Shown here in pieces: positions 19,188-28,143 of a stretch of 64,000 bases of DNA. The translations under genes were made by a program, and so were the position numbers. The stretch's first letter is position 1. Every line of letters starts with the position of its first letter. The notes beneath the pieces were generated by a model. That model saw only the letters and a list, made by a program, of their open reading frames with translations. It did no database searches and was not told where the DNA came from. Source of the DNA: Botryococcus braunii. Taxonomy: Eukaryota > Chlorophyta > Trebouxiophyceae. The stretch covers positions 723,760 through 787,759 of the forward strand of contig KV908359.1 of NCBI GenBank assembly GCA_002005505.1, given 5' to 3'.

Positions 19188-22100
19188 GTGGAGTTAGAGA
19201 AGGAAACCTCCACACTTTTGTTCCTTGGGAATCTTTTCATTCTTCTATCGAGCAACGTTGTTCTGAGTTTTTGCATTGTTCTTTTTCTAGAGGCCCCTTT
19301 GACAATACCCTACCCGATGGAACGTCTAAACCGACATTTGTTGCAGTACCTATAGGTAAAGCGGAGGACACCTTATCCACTTTCGCTCGTGAGCAACAAG
19401 CAAATAAACATTTAAGTGCTTGTTTTCTAATGGGTAGTAAAGTGGCGAAATCCAAGGCAGTGTACCCATGGCTAAAAGGCATGAGAGTTATCCTGCAAGG
19501 TACCAAGGGACCTGATGTCCCCTACTCCTATGTAGTTTACCATGCCGGACCCAAATTTAGCGTATCTTTTGCTCAAGCTTTTTCAAATAGGCATTTAGCA
19601 ATGCTTTTTCATGTTAACTGTACTGGTGTGAAGGGCGTCGCTTTAGTCGATACCGGGGCGACGCACTCGTTCGTCAGACAAGACTTCCTAGCTACTCTCG
19701 GAGTGAGGCTGTCAAAGAAGTGTGTGGATGTCCAGCTGGCAGATGGACAGACCATGCGCTCGGCGGGGACAGCTAAGCTCAGGGTGCACTTATCTCAAAC
19801 ATATGTGGAACAGAGGGATTTCATTGTCTGCGAAACTCTGTTGGATGGGGTGGACTTAATCCTTGGGGAGGATTTTCTGAAAGAAAGAAAAGCGTTAATT
19901 GACTACAATCATGGCGCAGTTCATCTTAAACCGCCTCATTCCTCACACTACATTACACTCCTCAACCCGCTGCCCCCTAGTGAAAGATGTACCTTACCGG
20001 CGCAAAAAGTGAATGTTATAAGTGAGGGTCAAGCTAGGCGGGCTATGCGAAAGGGTTGTCCAGGGTTTTGGGGGGTTGTGCGAGAGGCAAGGAGTGGACA
20101 GGACTCAGTTTGTGCAACACACTATCTCCATAGGGTTGCAGTGGCAACTACAGAGGGGGATAATCCTTGGGACGAAGACAGCGGAGCCACCGGCCTAGAT
20201 TTAAACGAAAACTCCCGGCGTGTTATTGAGGGTATGACTGACAAGCCACAAGACTTGAAGCAATTGTTGTTAGAGTTTTTGGATGTTTTTCCAGAGAAAT
20301 TGCCAGATTTACCTCCAGACAGGGGCATCTTGCACACTATACCTATGACACCCGGCCATACGCCGCCCTGTCGCCCCACTTATAGGTTGGCTGAACCAGA
20401 AGTGGCGGAGTGTCGGAGGCAGGTTGAGGAATTACTAGCACAGGGTTTCATCAGGCCGAGTGCATCACCGTATGGTAGCCCCATATTGTTTGTGAGAAAG
20501 AAAGACGGAACATTCCGAATGGTTATAGATTACAGGGCAGTTAATAACTTAACAAGGAAGGACAAATATCCGTTGCCACGGATAGACGATCTTCTGGACA
20601 AGCTGCAGGGTTCAAAGTTCTTTACCTCTTTTGATCTCTTGTCAGGTTACCATCAAGTGCGATTACATGAATCCGATGTTCCCAAAACCGCCTTTAGAAC
20701 ACCCTTAGGTTCATTTGAATTTTTGGTGCTTCCTTTTGGTCTCACGAATGCTCCCTCCACGTTTCAGAGACTGATGAACAGTGTGTTTCATGATTTTATT
20801 CGAGAAGGTTTTGTTGTGGTTTACCTAGATGATTTGTTGGTATACAGCAAGTCCAGGGAACAGCACTTAGAGCACTTAACTCGCATCCTTACTCGGCTGA
20901 GAGAGGAAAAACTTTATGCAAAATTATCCAAGTGTGAGTTTTTTGCTGACGAGTTGCGGTATTTGGGACATGTCGTGGGGCGCGACGGCATCAAAGTTGA
21001 CCCTGCCAAAGTTCGGACTATTGTGGACTGGCCAACACCCACGGGGAGCACGCACGTACGACAATTCTTGGGACTAGCCAACTACTTCCGCAAGTTCGTC
21101 CCGGGTTACAGTACGCTTGCGGCCCCCTTAACCCGGCTCACTGGCAAAGTTCCTTGGACGTGGGGAGAAGCTGAAGAGCACGCGTTTCAAAGTTTAAAAG
21201 AAACTTTGTCCAATGCTCCTGTACTAGCACTCCCAGACAGTAGCAAGCCTTTCAAAGTGATCTCAGATGCCAGTGACTATGGGGTGGGTGCAGTACTATT
21301 GCAAGAAGGTAGACCTGTAGCATACTTCAGTAAAAAGCGTAGTAATGCCGAACGCAATTATTCCACAACTGAGAAAGAGCTTGCAGGTGTGTTGTATGCC
21401 CTCAAGGAGTGGAGGTGTTACTTATTAGGGCAAACTTTCACAGTTGTTACGGACCATCGCGCGAATAGTTTTTTGCAAACCCAAACCCTACTCTCACCCA
21501 GACGGGCGCGCTGGGCGGAGTTTCTACAGTTATTCGACATCCAATGGGAATATGCGCCGGGATCCACTAACCCTGCTGACCCATTGTCTAGGAGTCCTCA
21601 CTTAGCCGGGGCCCACGTCCGAGCCCTAGCTCGGGCCCAGGCTGGGGTTCAGGCGTCGGTTCAGGCTAGGGCAGGACCCCTGGGGGAGCACTCTCCCCCT
21701 GTCGGAGTAGGAGCGATGGGGGTTGGGGAGGCTGCAGACTCCACCACCCTACCCACGCCGATGGACGGGTTGAGGGGATGGGGAAGGGTTTTAAGTGAGG
21801 CATATGAGATAGATTATTGGCTCCATCGTAAACAAAATCGCCGCAAGTTAAGCTTCCATAGTGGCTTGTGGAAGCGCGGTGCGCGCATTTACGTTCCCTC
21901 CCACCATATGAGTTCTGACGGTGTCGAACGTAACCTTCGTAGAGAAATCCTGGAAAATTTGCATGGACCACCTATAGTTGGTCATCCAGGCAGGGACAGG
22001 ACCCTCGAATTAGTGCAACGTTCCTGGTGGTGGCCAGGGATGGCCTCAGATGTGGCTGACTTTGTGGCCAAATGTGACTCGTGTCAACGTGTCAAAGCCC

Positions 22101-23329
22101 CAGCACACTTACCTGTAGGGTTACTACACCCTCTAGAAATACCTGACAGAAAGTGGCAATCAATGTCTATGGACCTAATCACTGGACTGCCAAGAACTAA
22201 GGAAGGATATGACGCTATCTGGGTTGCTGTTGATAGGTTGTCAAAGTATGCGCACTTCGCTCCGACAACCACTGACGCAAGTGCAGAAGTGATAGCTCAA
22301 CTGTTACGGACCCGGGTTTTCACCTTGCATGGGTTTCCCACTCACATTGTATCAGACAGAGATCCTAGGTGGGTGGGTCGCTTCTGTCAAGAGCTCTTTC
22401 GGTTGACCGGTTGTCGCTCTGCGCTATCTACAGCGTTTCATCCGCAGACCGACGGTCAAACGGAACGAATTAATAGGATTTTGGAGGATTATTTGCGTCA
22501 TTACGTCACTGGAAGACACAACGACTGGGATAAACATTTGTGTGAGGCTGAATTTTCTTACAACAACACTTTTCAGCAATCAATCAACACTACTCCATTT
22601 AGGTTGACTTTCGGTCAGGATCCCACGATTCCCTTCCAGGAAGTCTATGAAGGTGTGACATCTTCTGTACGTGAGTATGTACCGGCAGCAGCAGAGTTTG
22701 TACGAAGGATGAGATGGGATCTAGAAAGAGCGCGGACATGTCTCAAAGCTGCGCAGGACCGCATGAAGGCATATGCGGACGCGAGGAGAAAAGATGCTCC
22801 TATTTTAAAAATAGGCCAACCTGTCCTCCTCTCAACAAAGAATCTGAAATTCAAGCATACTCGGACAAGAAAACTCTTACCTCGGTTTATTGGGCCTTTT
22901 CCCATCGTCCAGGAGGTATCATCGGTAGCTTTCAGAATTAGGCTTCCAAAAACTCTGAGGGTTCATGATGTCTTCCATGTTTCTATGCTTAAGCCTTATA
23001 AGGAAGGTGGGACGGTACAACCTCCTCCTCTACCTGAGATTATTGATGGAGAAGAGGAGTATGAGGTCGAGGCTGTGCTAGCTCATAGGGAACGAAAGTT
23101 ACGAGGTCGAAAAACTGCGCGAGAATATCTTGTAAAGTGGACCGGGTATCAGGATATTCATAATACTTGGGAGCCAGAGGATAACTTAGAACACGCCAGG
23201 GAGGCGTTACAGCGGTACTGGGATTTAACCACGGAGCACAGGCCGGAACAAAAAGAAAAGGTGGACAAGAAACGTAAAGGACGTGGTAAAAATGCTGAGA
23301 AGCAGCGGAAGCGCGCTAGGCGCGCTTAG
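19184..23329 (+). CDS. pol: Gypsy element Z Pol with chromodomain
   Basis: 1,381 codons, intact. An N-terminal extension, then aspartic protease ALVDTGATHSFV (about 153); reverse transcriptase with IDYRAVNNLT and catalytic YLDDLLVYS (about 546); RNase H (ISDASDYGVGAVLLQ about 691; TTEKELAGVLYALKEWR); integrase HHCC finger (HPGRDRTLELV, CDSCQRVK, about 932) and core (SMDLITGLP about 995, VSDRDPRW about 1055, HPQTDGQTERINR); chromodomain about 1292-1340 (YLVKWTGYQDIHNTWEPEDN), which in chromoviruses steers integration to marked chromatin; Lys/Arg-rich tail. The ATG overlaps gag's TGA as ATGA, suggesting coupled termination-reinitiation. Confidence 0.95.
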   Translation: MSGVREGNLHTFVPWESFHSSIEQRCSEFLHCSFSRGPFDNTLPDGTSKPTFVAVPIGKAEDTLSTFAREQQANKHLSACFLMGSKVAKSKAVYPWLKGMRVILQGTKGPDVPYSYVVYHAGPKFSVSFAQAFSNRHLAMLFHVNCTGVKGVALVDTGATHSFVRQDFLATLGVRLSKKCVDVQLADGQTMRSAGTAKLRVHLSQTYVEQRDFIVCETLLDGVDLILGEDFLKERKALIDYNHGAVHLKPPHSSHYITLLNPLPPSERCTLPAQKVNVISEGQARRAMRKGCPGFWGVVREARSGQDSVCATHYLHRVAVATTEGDNPWDEDSGATGLDLNENSRRVIEGMTDKPQDLKQLLLEFLDVFPEKLPDLPPDRGILHTIPMTPGHTPPCRPTYRLAEPEVAECRRQVEELLAQGFIRPSASPYGSPILFVRKKDGTFRMVIDYRAVNNLTRKDKYPLPRIDDLLDKLQGSKFFTSFDLLSGYHQVRLHESDVPKTAFRTPLGSFEFLVLPFGLTNAPSTFQRLMNSVFHDFIREGFVVVYLDDLLVYSKSREQHLEHLTRILTRLREEKLYAKLSKCEFFADELRYLGHVVGRDGIKVDPAKVRTIVDWPTPTGSTHVRQFLGLANYFRKFVPGYSTLAAPLTRLTGKVPWTWGEAEEHAFQSLKETLSNAPVLALPDSSKPFKVISDASDYGVGAVLLQEGRPVAYFSKKRSNAERNYSTTEKELAGVLYALKEWRCYLLGQTFTVVTDHRANSFLQTQTLLSPRRARWAEFLQLFDIQWEYAPGSTNPADPLSRSPHLAGAHVRALARAQAGVQASVQARAGPLGEHSPPVGVGAMGVGEAADSTTLPTPMDGLRGWGRVLSEAYEIDYWLHRKQNRRKLSFHSGLWKRGARIYVPSHHMSSDGVERNLRREILENLHGPPIVGHPGRDRTLELVQRSWWWPGMASDVADFVAKCDSCQRVKAPAHLPVGLLHPLEIPDRKWQSMSMDLITGLPRTKEGYDAIWVAVDRLSKYAHFAPTTTDASAEVIAQLLRTRVFTLHGFPTHIVSDRDPRWVGRFCQELFRLTGCRSALSTAFHPQTDGQTERINRILEDYLRHYVTGRHNDWDKHLCEAEFSYNNTFQQSINTTPFRLTFGQDPTIPFQEVYEGVTSSVREYVPAAAEFVRRMRWDLERARTCLKAAQDRMKAYADARRKDAPILKIGQPVLLSTKNLKFKHTRTRKLLPRFIGPFPIVQEVSSVAFRIRLPKTLRVHDVFHVSMLKPYKEGGTVQPPPLPEIIDGEEEYEVEAVLAHRERKLRGRKTAREYLVKWTGYQDIHNTWEPEDNLEHAREALQRYWDLTTEHRPEQKEKVDKKRKGRGKNAEKQRKRARRA

Positions 23330-23913
23330 TGCTCTGGCAGGTCGGGTCGGCCCCTCGGTGCGTCCTTGGGCCACCTTGGAAGCTCTAAGCTTGGCCCTTA
23401 GAGTGTACCCTGGGGGTATCCCAGTACTAGAGCGCACTCGGATGAATAGGACGTAAGCGGGGTAGAATGTCTGCCTCGGGTGCGTGCGGTGATGACCGCT
23501 CACCCTGGACAGGACTCGTCGAGGTAGGGTGTCGTCTACCTCGGGTGCGTGCGGTGTTGACTGCTCACCCTTGTCAGGTTTCGGACGTCAATCATGTAAT
23601 GTCGCGACATCCGTGCTAGCTCGCGCTGTAGCGTAACGCCCGACGCAGATGGGTGGCCCCACTGCCGTTGGGTAGAATTCCTATTGGACAGGACGGGCGA
23701 ATTTATGTATGGACGGGACAGATTTTACATTGTTATACGGACAGGGCTGGACAAGACAGGACAGGGGTCTGGCTTGGGCTGGGGACGCCAGACTAGTACC
23801 CGCGGACAGGACGTGACAGGACCGTACCTCTGCCAAGTGTGTTAGGTGCGTAGTGTAGTTGTTTAGAGTGAGTCTCCCTCTTGGCCGTGACGTCCAAGCT
23901 AAGGGGGGGAGGG
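23330..23913 (+). other. 3' UTR of gypsy element Z with short repeats and PPT
   Basis: No gene. Two copies of a roughly 45-nt motif (CCTCGGGTGCGTGCGGTG...CTCACCC) lie at about 23474-23575, and GGACAGG/GGACGGG words recur between 23680 and 23820. The purine run AAGGGGGGGAGGG at 23901-23913 just before the LTR is the polypurine tract. Confidence 0.75.
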
Positions 23914-24211
23914 TGTAACAGGAAAAGTCGCGTGTTATAGGAAAATGACCGGACCACGAGGATTTGGACCTCCATAAAGGTCCCTTCGTGAGTTATGTTC
24001 CTCCACGCCAAGAAGTGGCTACTTCACGCGCCAAGGGAGTGACCCTTACTTGACAAGGCGCATTGGCGATGGAGACAGGGACACACTTAGAACAGGATAG
24101 AATAAGGCTTTGGCAGAGGAAGGACCGGGCCGGACTGGACGGGTACTGAGGTGGAGCCCAAACAACTTGTAACCATTGTTTTCGCATCCTTTGGCCGTTT
24201 CTACTGTATCA
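23914..24211 (+). repeat. 3' LTR of gypsy element Z
   Basis: 298 bp, pair of 17342-17639. Confidence 0.95.
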
Positions 24212-24216
24212 AAGAC

Positions 24217-26425
24217 TGCCACTCCCTTTGAACTGCTGTTTGGAAGGAAACCATCAGTCCACTACTTGAGAGTATGGGGATGTCTGGCGTTTATTAAAAT
24301 ACCAGATAAGGATCTGTCAGCCTTTTCGGGCAGATCTGAGGCTGGGATGTTTGTGGGATATGAGCCTGCATCAAAGGCATATCGAGTCAGAGTGGGCAAC
24401 AAGGTAAAGGTGTCAAAGAACGTCAAATTCTTTGAAGATAAGCTAGGAATTCAGGCTCTATCACCTAGTAAATCCTTGCCTGCTGAGTTCTCCCATGAGA
24501 TTAACTTTGATCAAGTTTCATGCACTGATGATGGGGATGATTGGGATTTTGTACCGGTTGTCCTCACAGGCGCATTGGAACTAAGCAGGGAAGTAGGAAG
24601 GGGTACTGCACCAATCCTTCCAGCTAACATAGAAGTCATGCAAAGAATGAATGACATCTTGAGGGGCTTGGGAACAGTGGAAGAGAGTGGTCCAAGTGGG
24701 CTATCTGGGTCAGAAGCTCCAGGGGAAGGAGTAGTGGGCACTGGGGACGCACAGAATCCAGAGTCACACGTATCTGATAGTTCACGTGAGGAGTCAGATA
24801 ATCACCCCTCTACTGAAAATAGTGACTTAAGTGATGAATTGCAAAATGGTGCCAGAGGTGGTGGAGGTAGATATGAACTGAGGCAAACGTTGGCAGAACC
24901 AGACATGTATGTTCCTGGTACATACCACATTGGGGAAACGCCAGTTACAGATGCATCAGAAATAATCCCTCCAAATCAAAATGGGGCACAAGAGCAAGTA
25001 AAATTATCATCCAGTAAAATCAAGGTTCCAGAAGACTGGTGGGAAGCTAAAAAATCACCACAGTGGGCATATTGGTTAGAGGCCATGAATGAAGAGATGG
25101 ACTCTTTTGACTCTCATGAAACGTTTGAATATTGTGAGAGACCTGCTGATGCCAAAATTATTCCTCTGAAATGGGTCTATGCTTTAAAAACTGACAGTTT
25201 TGGTGATATTGTCAGATTTAAGGCGAGACTAGTGGCCCAAGGTTGCAAGCAAAGGCCTGGTGTTGACTACTTTGAAACCTTTGCTCCAGTCAGTACACAC
25301 ACGTCTAGGAGGGTGCTGTTAAATCTAGCCACGTCAAATGGGTGGAAAATACACCAAGTCGATGTGAAAACAGCATTCCTAAATGGAACACTGGATGAGG
25401 AAGTGTATGTAGCCCAACCTCCCTGTTTCTTCAATGGTGATTCTAATATAGTGTGCAAGCTACGCAGATCCTTATATGGTCTAAAGCAAGCACCACGTGC
25501 ATGGCATAAGTGTCTGGTTGAAGAGCTTGGAAAGTTTGGGTTTACAGCCTGTCAGTGTGATCCAGCTCTCTTCATTAACAAAGAGTCATTCAAGTCACAC
25601 GTATACTTGTTAGTGTATGTGGATGATTTGTTAATTGTGAGTGAGGATGTGGAATCTATTCAGTGTGTTAAGCAACAGCTGACTAGCATATTCTCAATTC
25701 ATTATCTTGGTGAAATAAAGTCATTTTTGGGGTGTGAAATTAAGATAAACGAATCCTCACATACTCTTAAAATGACTAATGTTCTAAAAATTGAGAAACT
25801 AGTGGGAGAATATGGGCTACCTGATCAAGGAAAGGAGGTGGATACACCAATGTCAAGTTCCTTCTTGCCTACTCAAATTCCCGAGCCTCCTAAAGGGATG
25901 ACTGGAGAGCAGATTGGATCAGGAGTTCCCCTACCAGAAGGTCACAGGTACTTAGAATTGATCGGGTCTCTTCAGTATTTGTCAACCACTACAAGGCCTG
26001 ATATTTCTCAAGCTGTGGGAATGTTGAGCAGGAATAGAGGACAGCCAACAACATCCCATTGGAATGGAGCAATTAGGATACGGAGGTATCTCAACTGTAC
26101 CAAGTATATGGGGATTAAGTATACTGGATCTAATCAAAATGAACTGGTATGCTTTGTGGATGCAGATTTTGCAGGTGATCTGGATAGTAGAAAATCCACA
26201 ACTGGGTTTGCCTTTCTACTTAACGGATCTATTGTGTCCTGGTCAAGCAAGAGGCAAACTTCCATAGCAACATCCACTGTGGAGTCTGAAGATATTGCTG
26301 TGAGTGCAGCAGTAAAAGAGGCCATGTGGGTGGGAAGTATGCTTTGTGAGTTGGGAGAAGAGATCACATATGTAACCATGTATTGTGTCAAACCTGAGAA
26401 ATCACATGGTCTCAAAACACACTAA
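24217..26425 (+). pseudogene. pol: Copia element E integrase C-terminus, RT and RNase H
   Basis: Resumes E's frame after Z's TSD (ATPFELLFGRKPSVHYLRVWG). Integrase C-terminal region, an acidic linker, then reverse transcriptase (VDVKTAFLNGTLDEEVYV, LYGLKQAPRAWH, catalytic YVDDLLIVSED, HYLGEIKSFLGCEI) and most of RNase H (VDADFAGDLDSRKST, TSTVESEDIAVSAAV). The frame is lost near 26384 through a small deletion that removes the DN-GCI part of RNase H, so the protein ends aberrantly at 26425. Confidence 0.9.
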
Positions 26426-26585
26426 ACATGTTAGTGTGAGTTATCATCATGCTCGAGAGAAGGTGGCTTGGGGTCAAATTGATCCTACATATGTGCCAAC
26501 TACTGAAAATGCAGCTGACATGTTCACAAAGCCATTAGCATCTACTGTATTCGAAAGGCATCGTAAAAATTTGGGGATGGAGTAA
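26385..26585 (+). pseudogene. Copia element E RNase H C-terminal tail in shifted frame
   Basis: Encodes SNLRNHMVSKHTKHVSVSYH and on to NAADMFTKPLAS, the expected end of copia RNase H, in a different frame from 24217-26425. Confirms a frameshift and small deletion at about 26384. Confidence 0.85.
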
Positions 26586-26612
26586 ACTAATGTTGGCATG
26601 TCCTGAAAGTAC

Positions 26613-26622
26613 AAGGAAAAGA
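26613..26622 (+). promoter_or_regulatory. Polypurine tract of element E
   Basis: AAGGAAAAGA just before the 3' LTR that begins at 26624. Confidence 0.6.
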
Positions 26623-26623
26623 T

Positions 26624-26876
26624 TGTGGGAATTTGTGTACTGTCAGGCCAATCCAAAGATGACAATTCTAGCAAGAATAAATTAGCTGTATAGTTGACCC
26701 ATGTGCTCAACTCAAGGGAAACTCTTTGACAAACAACCAGTGGTCTCTTGGCCACAAGTATTAATGTATAAAGGTATCTAAGAACATGGTGGAGAATGTC
26801 CTTCCTGTTGCTTGTGGCTATCAGATATGGGATTATCCTAGTAGCTAATAACGTGATAAACTCTCATTAGGATAAG
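26624..26876 (+). repeat. 3' LTR of element E, first part
   Basis: Starts TGTGGGAATTTGTG. Ends where element F is inserted (TSD ATAAG at 26872-26876, repeated at 32439-32443) and resumes at 32444. Same family as solo LTR K2. Confidence 0.88.
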
Positions 26877-27576
26877 TGTTGAGTTGTGAACATACATTAT
26901 AGAATGCCTTGTGCTTTAGGTGATCTTCAAATGTACATTATTAGGATACGGGTCCACTATCCACATAAGGTACCTCAAGACACGTTCGGATGAGGTCTAT
27001 TTCAAACATAAGGTACAATCTGATTTAGATTACGCGTTAGTGTGAAAGGACTATTAAAGCTGCGATCACCGCATAGTCGAGCAACTGGTTTGGAAAGATA
27101 CTGGGCACATAGGATGCCAGTCTTGTTCATGCAGTTGCATGTGTCTAAAGAGCAGACAGTCGTCAAGGACTGTAGCTGGAGAGGCACGAGCTTACGACCT
27201 ATCTGCTTGCTTACAGGTGCGGTGACGCAGGGGGTGTATTGGTAATGTGTTCATGTTTGATTGTTTGTTTGTAAGTGAACCATCTTAGTGGACAATCAAG
27301 TCTCCCAAACAGCTAAGGGACGGAGTCTTGATTGAGTATAGGAAGGTACTTGCTTTCAGCCGTCAGGAGCTTATCCGTGTGTAGATGCTCATTGACAGAT
27401 CAACATGTAACGGAACTGGTTTGGAAAGATACTGGGCACATAAGGATGCCAGTCTTGTTCATGCAGTTGCATGTGTCTAACGAGCAGACAGTCGTCAAGG
27501 ACTGTAGCTGGAGAGGCACGAACTTACGACCTGTCTGCTTGCTTACAGGATACGCCACTGCCCATAACCTTTTACA
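26877..27576 (+). repeat. 5' LTR of element F
   Basis: 700 bp, TGTTGAGTTG...CCTTTTACA. A 134-135-nt segment occurs twice (27083-27216 and 27414-27548); the first is followed by GTGCGGTG, the second by GATACGCC. The LTR ends with GCCCATAACC, which is complementary to the adjoining PBS. Two CATAAGGTAC words lie at about 26966 and 27007. Confidence 0.92.
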
Positions 27577-27589
27577 GGTTATGGGCCCA
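27577..27589 (+). promoter_or_regulatory. Primer-binding site of F, in a hairpin with the LTR end
   Basis: GGTTATGGGCCCA directly after the LTR, complementary to the initiator tRNA-Met anticodon arm. GCCCATAACC at 27560-27569 is its perfect 10-nt inverted complement across a 7-nt loop. Confidence 0.85.
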
Positions 27590-27625
27590 CGCCCTTCCAG
27601 CTGAGCCAAGGGCAGACAGGAGTGC

Positions 27626-27781
27626 ATGGCATCATCGGATGCATCTGTACTGGGTTTTCCACGGACTCGCCTGACGGCAAGAAGAAGTAAAAAAGGAACA
27701 ACTGGATATTCACTCAGAAGGCCTACCGACAGAGTCTTCAATATCTTGGGAAGTTTTTTTTTTTTTTTTTTTTTTCCGTGA
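27626..27781 (+). pseudogene. Truncated ORF0 of element F
   Basis: 51 codons from the first ATG after the PBS: a basic start (LTARRSKKGTTGY) similar in character to the ORF0 start of element C (MAKRRRSKQTARK), then seven Phe codons from a T22 run at 27754-27775 and a stop. The rest of ORF0 and all of gag are missing; the homopolymer marks the deletion or insertion point. 27782-27880 shows nothing recognisable. Confidence 0.5.
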
Positions 27782-27814
27782 AGTGACCTGAGATTATCAC
27801 CCGTCGTCGTTGTC

Positions 27815-28138
27815 GTGAGACCGTCAGTAGGTCCGGGTGGTCAGGCAATTGAATTGCTGAAGAATATTTTGCATATCTTGCATATTAAGGCCACTTCTGA
27901 CGCCAAAGGAGGGATAGTTGCAACTGGGTCTGTGTGTCTGGTCAATGCCAGACAAGAGGTGTTTTGGCTGCATAATGTGAAGTGTGTGCCCACTGCACAC
28001 ACTAATCTGATTTCTGTCACAGGAGCCTTTCAGGATGGAGCATCATTCCTCACTGACAGTGCAGGTGGGTACACGACCATGAAAGGCCCAGCAGGCTGGT
28101 CTGGTGAGATAGCCAGAGAGCGAGGGCTGTTTTTTTAG
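27815..28138 (+). pseudogene. Copia element F protease remnant
   Basis: Lacks the catalytic DSGA part; begins at the level of ATSDAKGGIVATGSVCL, corresponding to the second half of the protease region of A and C, and ends at TAG in a T7 run (28130-28138). A -1 shift here restores the frame of 28144-31065. Upstream codons are not homologous. Confidence 0.75.
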
Positions 28139-28143
28139 AATGG

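Larger units (their letters stand above)
17342..24211 (+). mobile_element. Ty3/gypsy chromovirus Z, inserted in element E pol
   Basis: 6,870 bp with 298-bp LTRs (17342-17639 and 23914-24211), both TGTAACAGG...CTGTATCA, and TSD AAGAC at 17337-17341 and 24212-24216. PBS 17641-17655, gag 17856-19187, pol 19184-23329, PPT before 23914. Domain order PR-RT-RH-INT-chromodomain identifies a chromovirus. I noticed no LTR difference, so insertion is recent. Confidence 0.96.

Noticed and set aside
28130..28138. T7 run in F protease as a programmed -1 frameshift site
   Set aside because: Other copia elements here have no frame change at this place and F has a second frameshift near 31000, so ordinary decay is the simpler reading.
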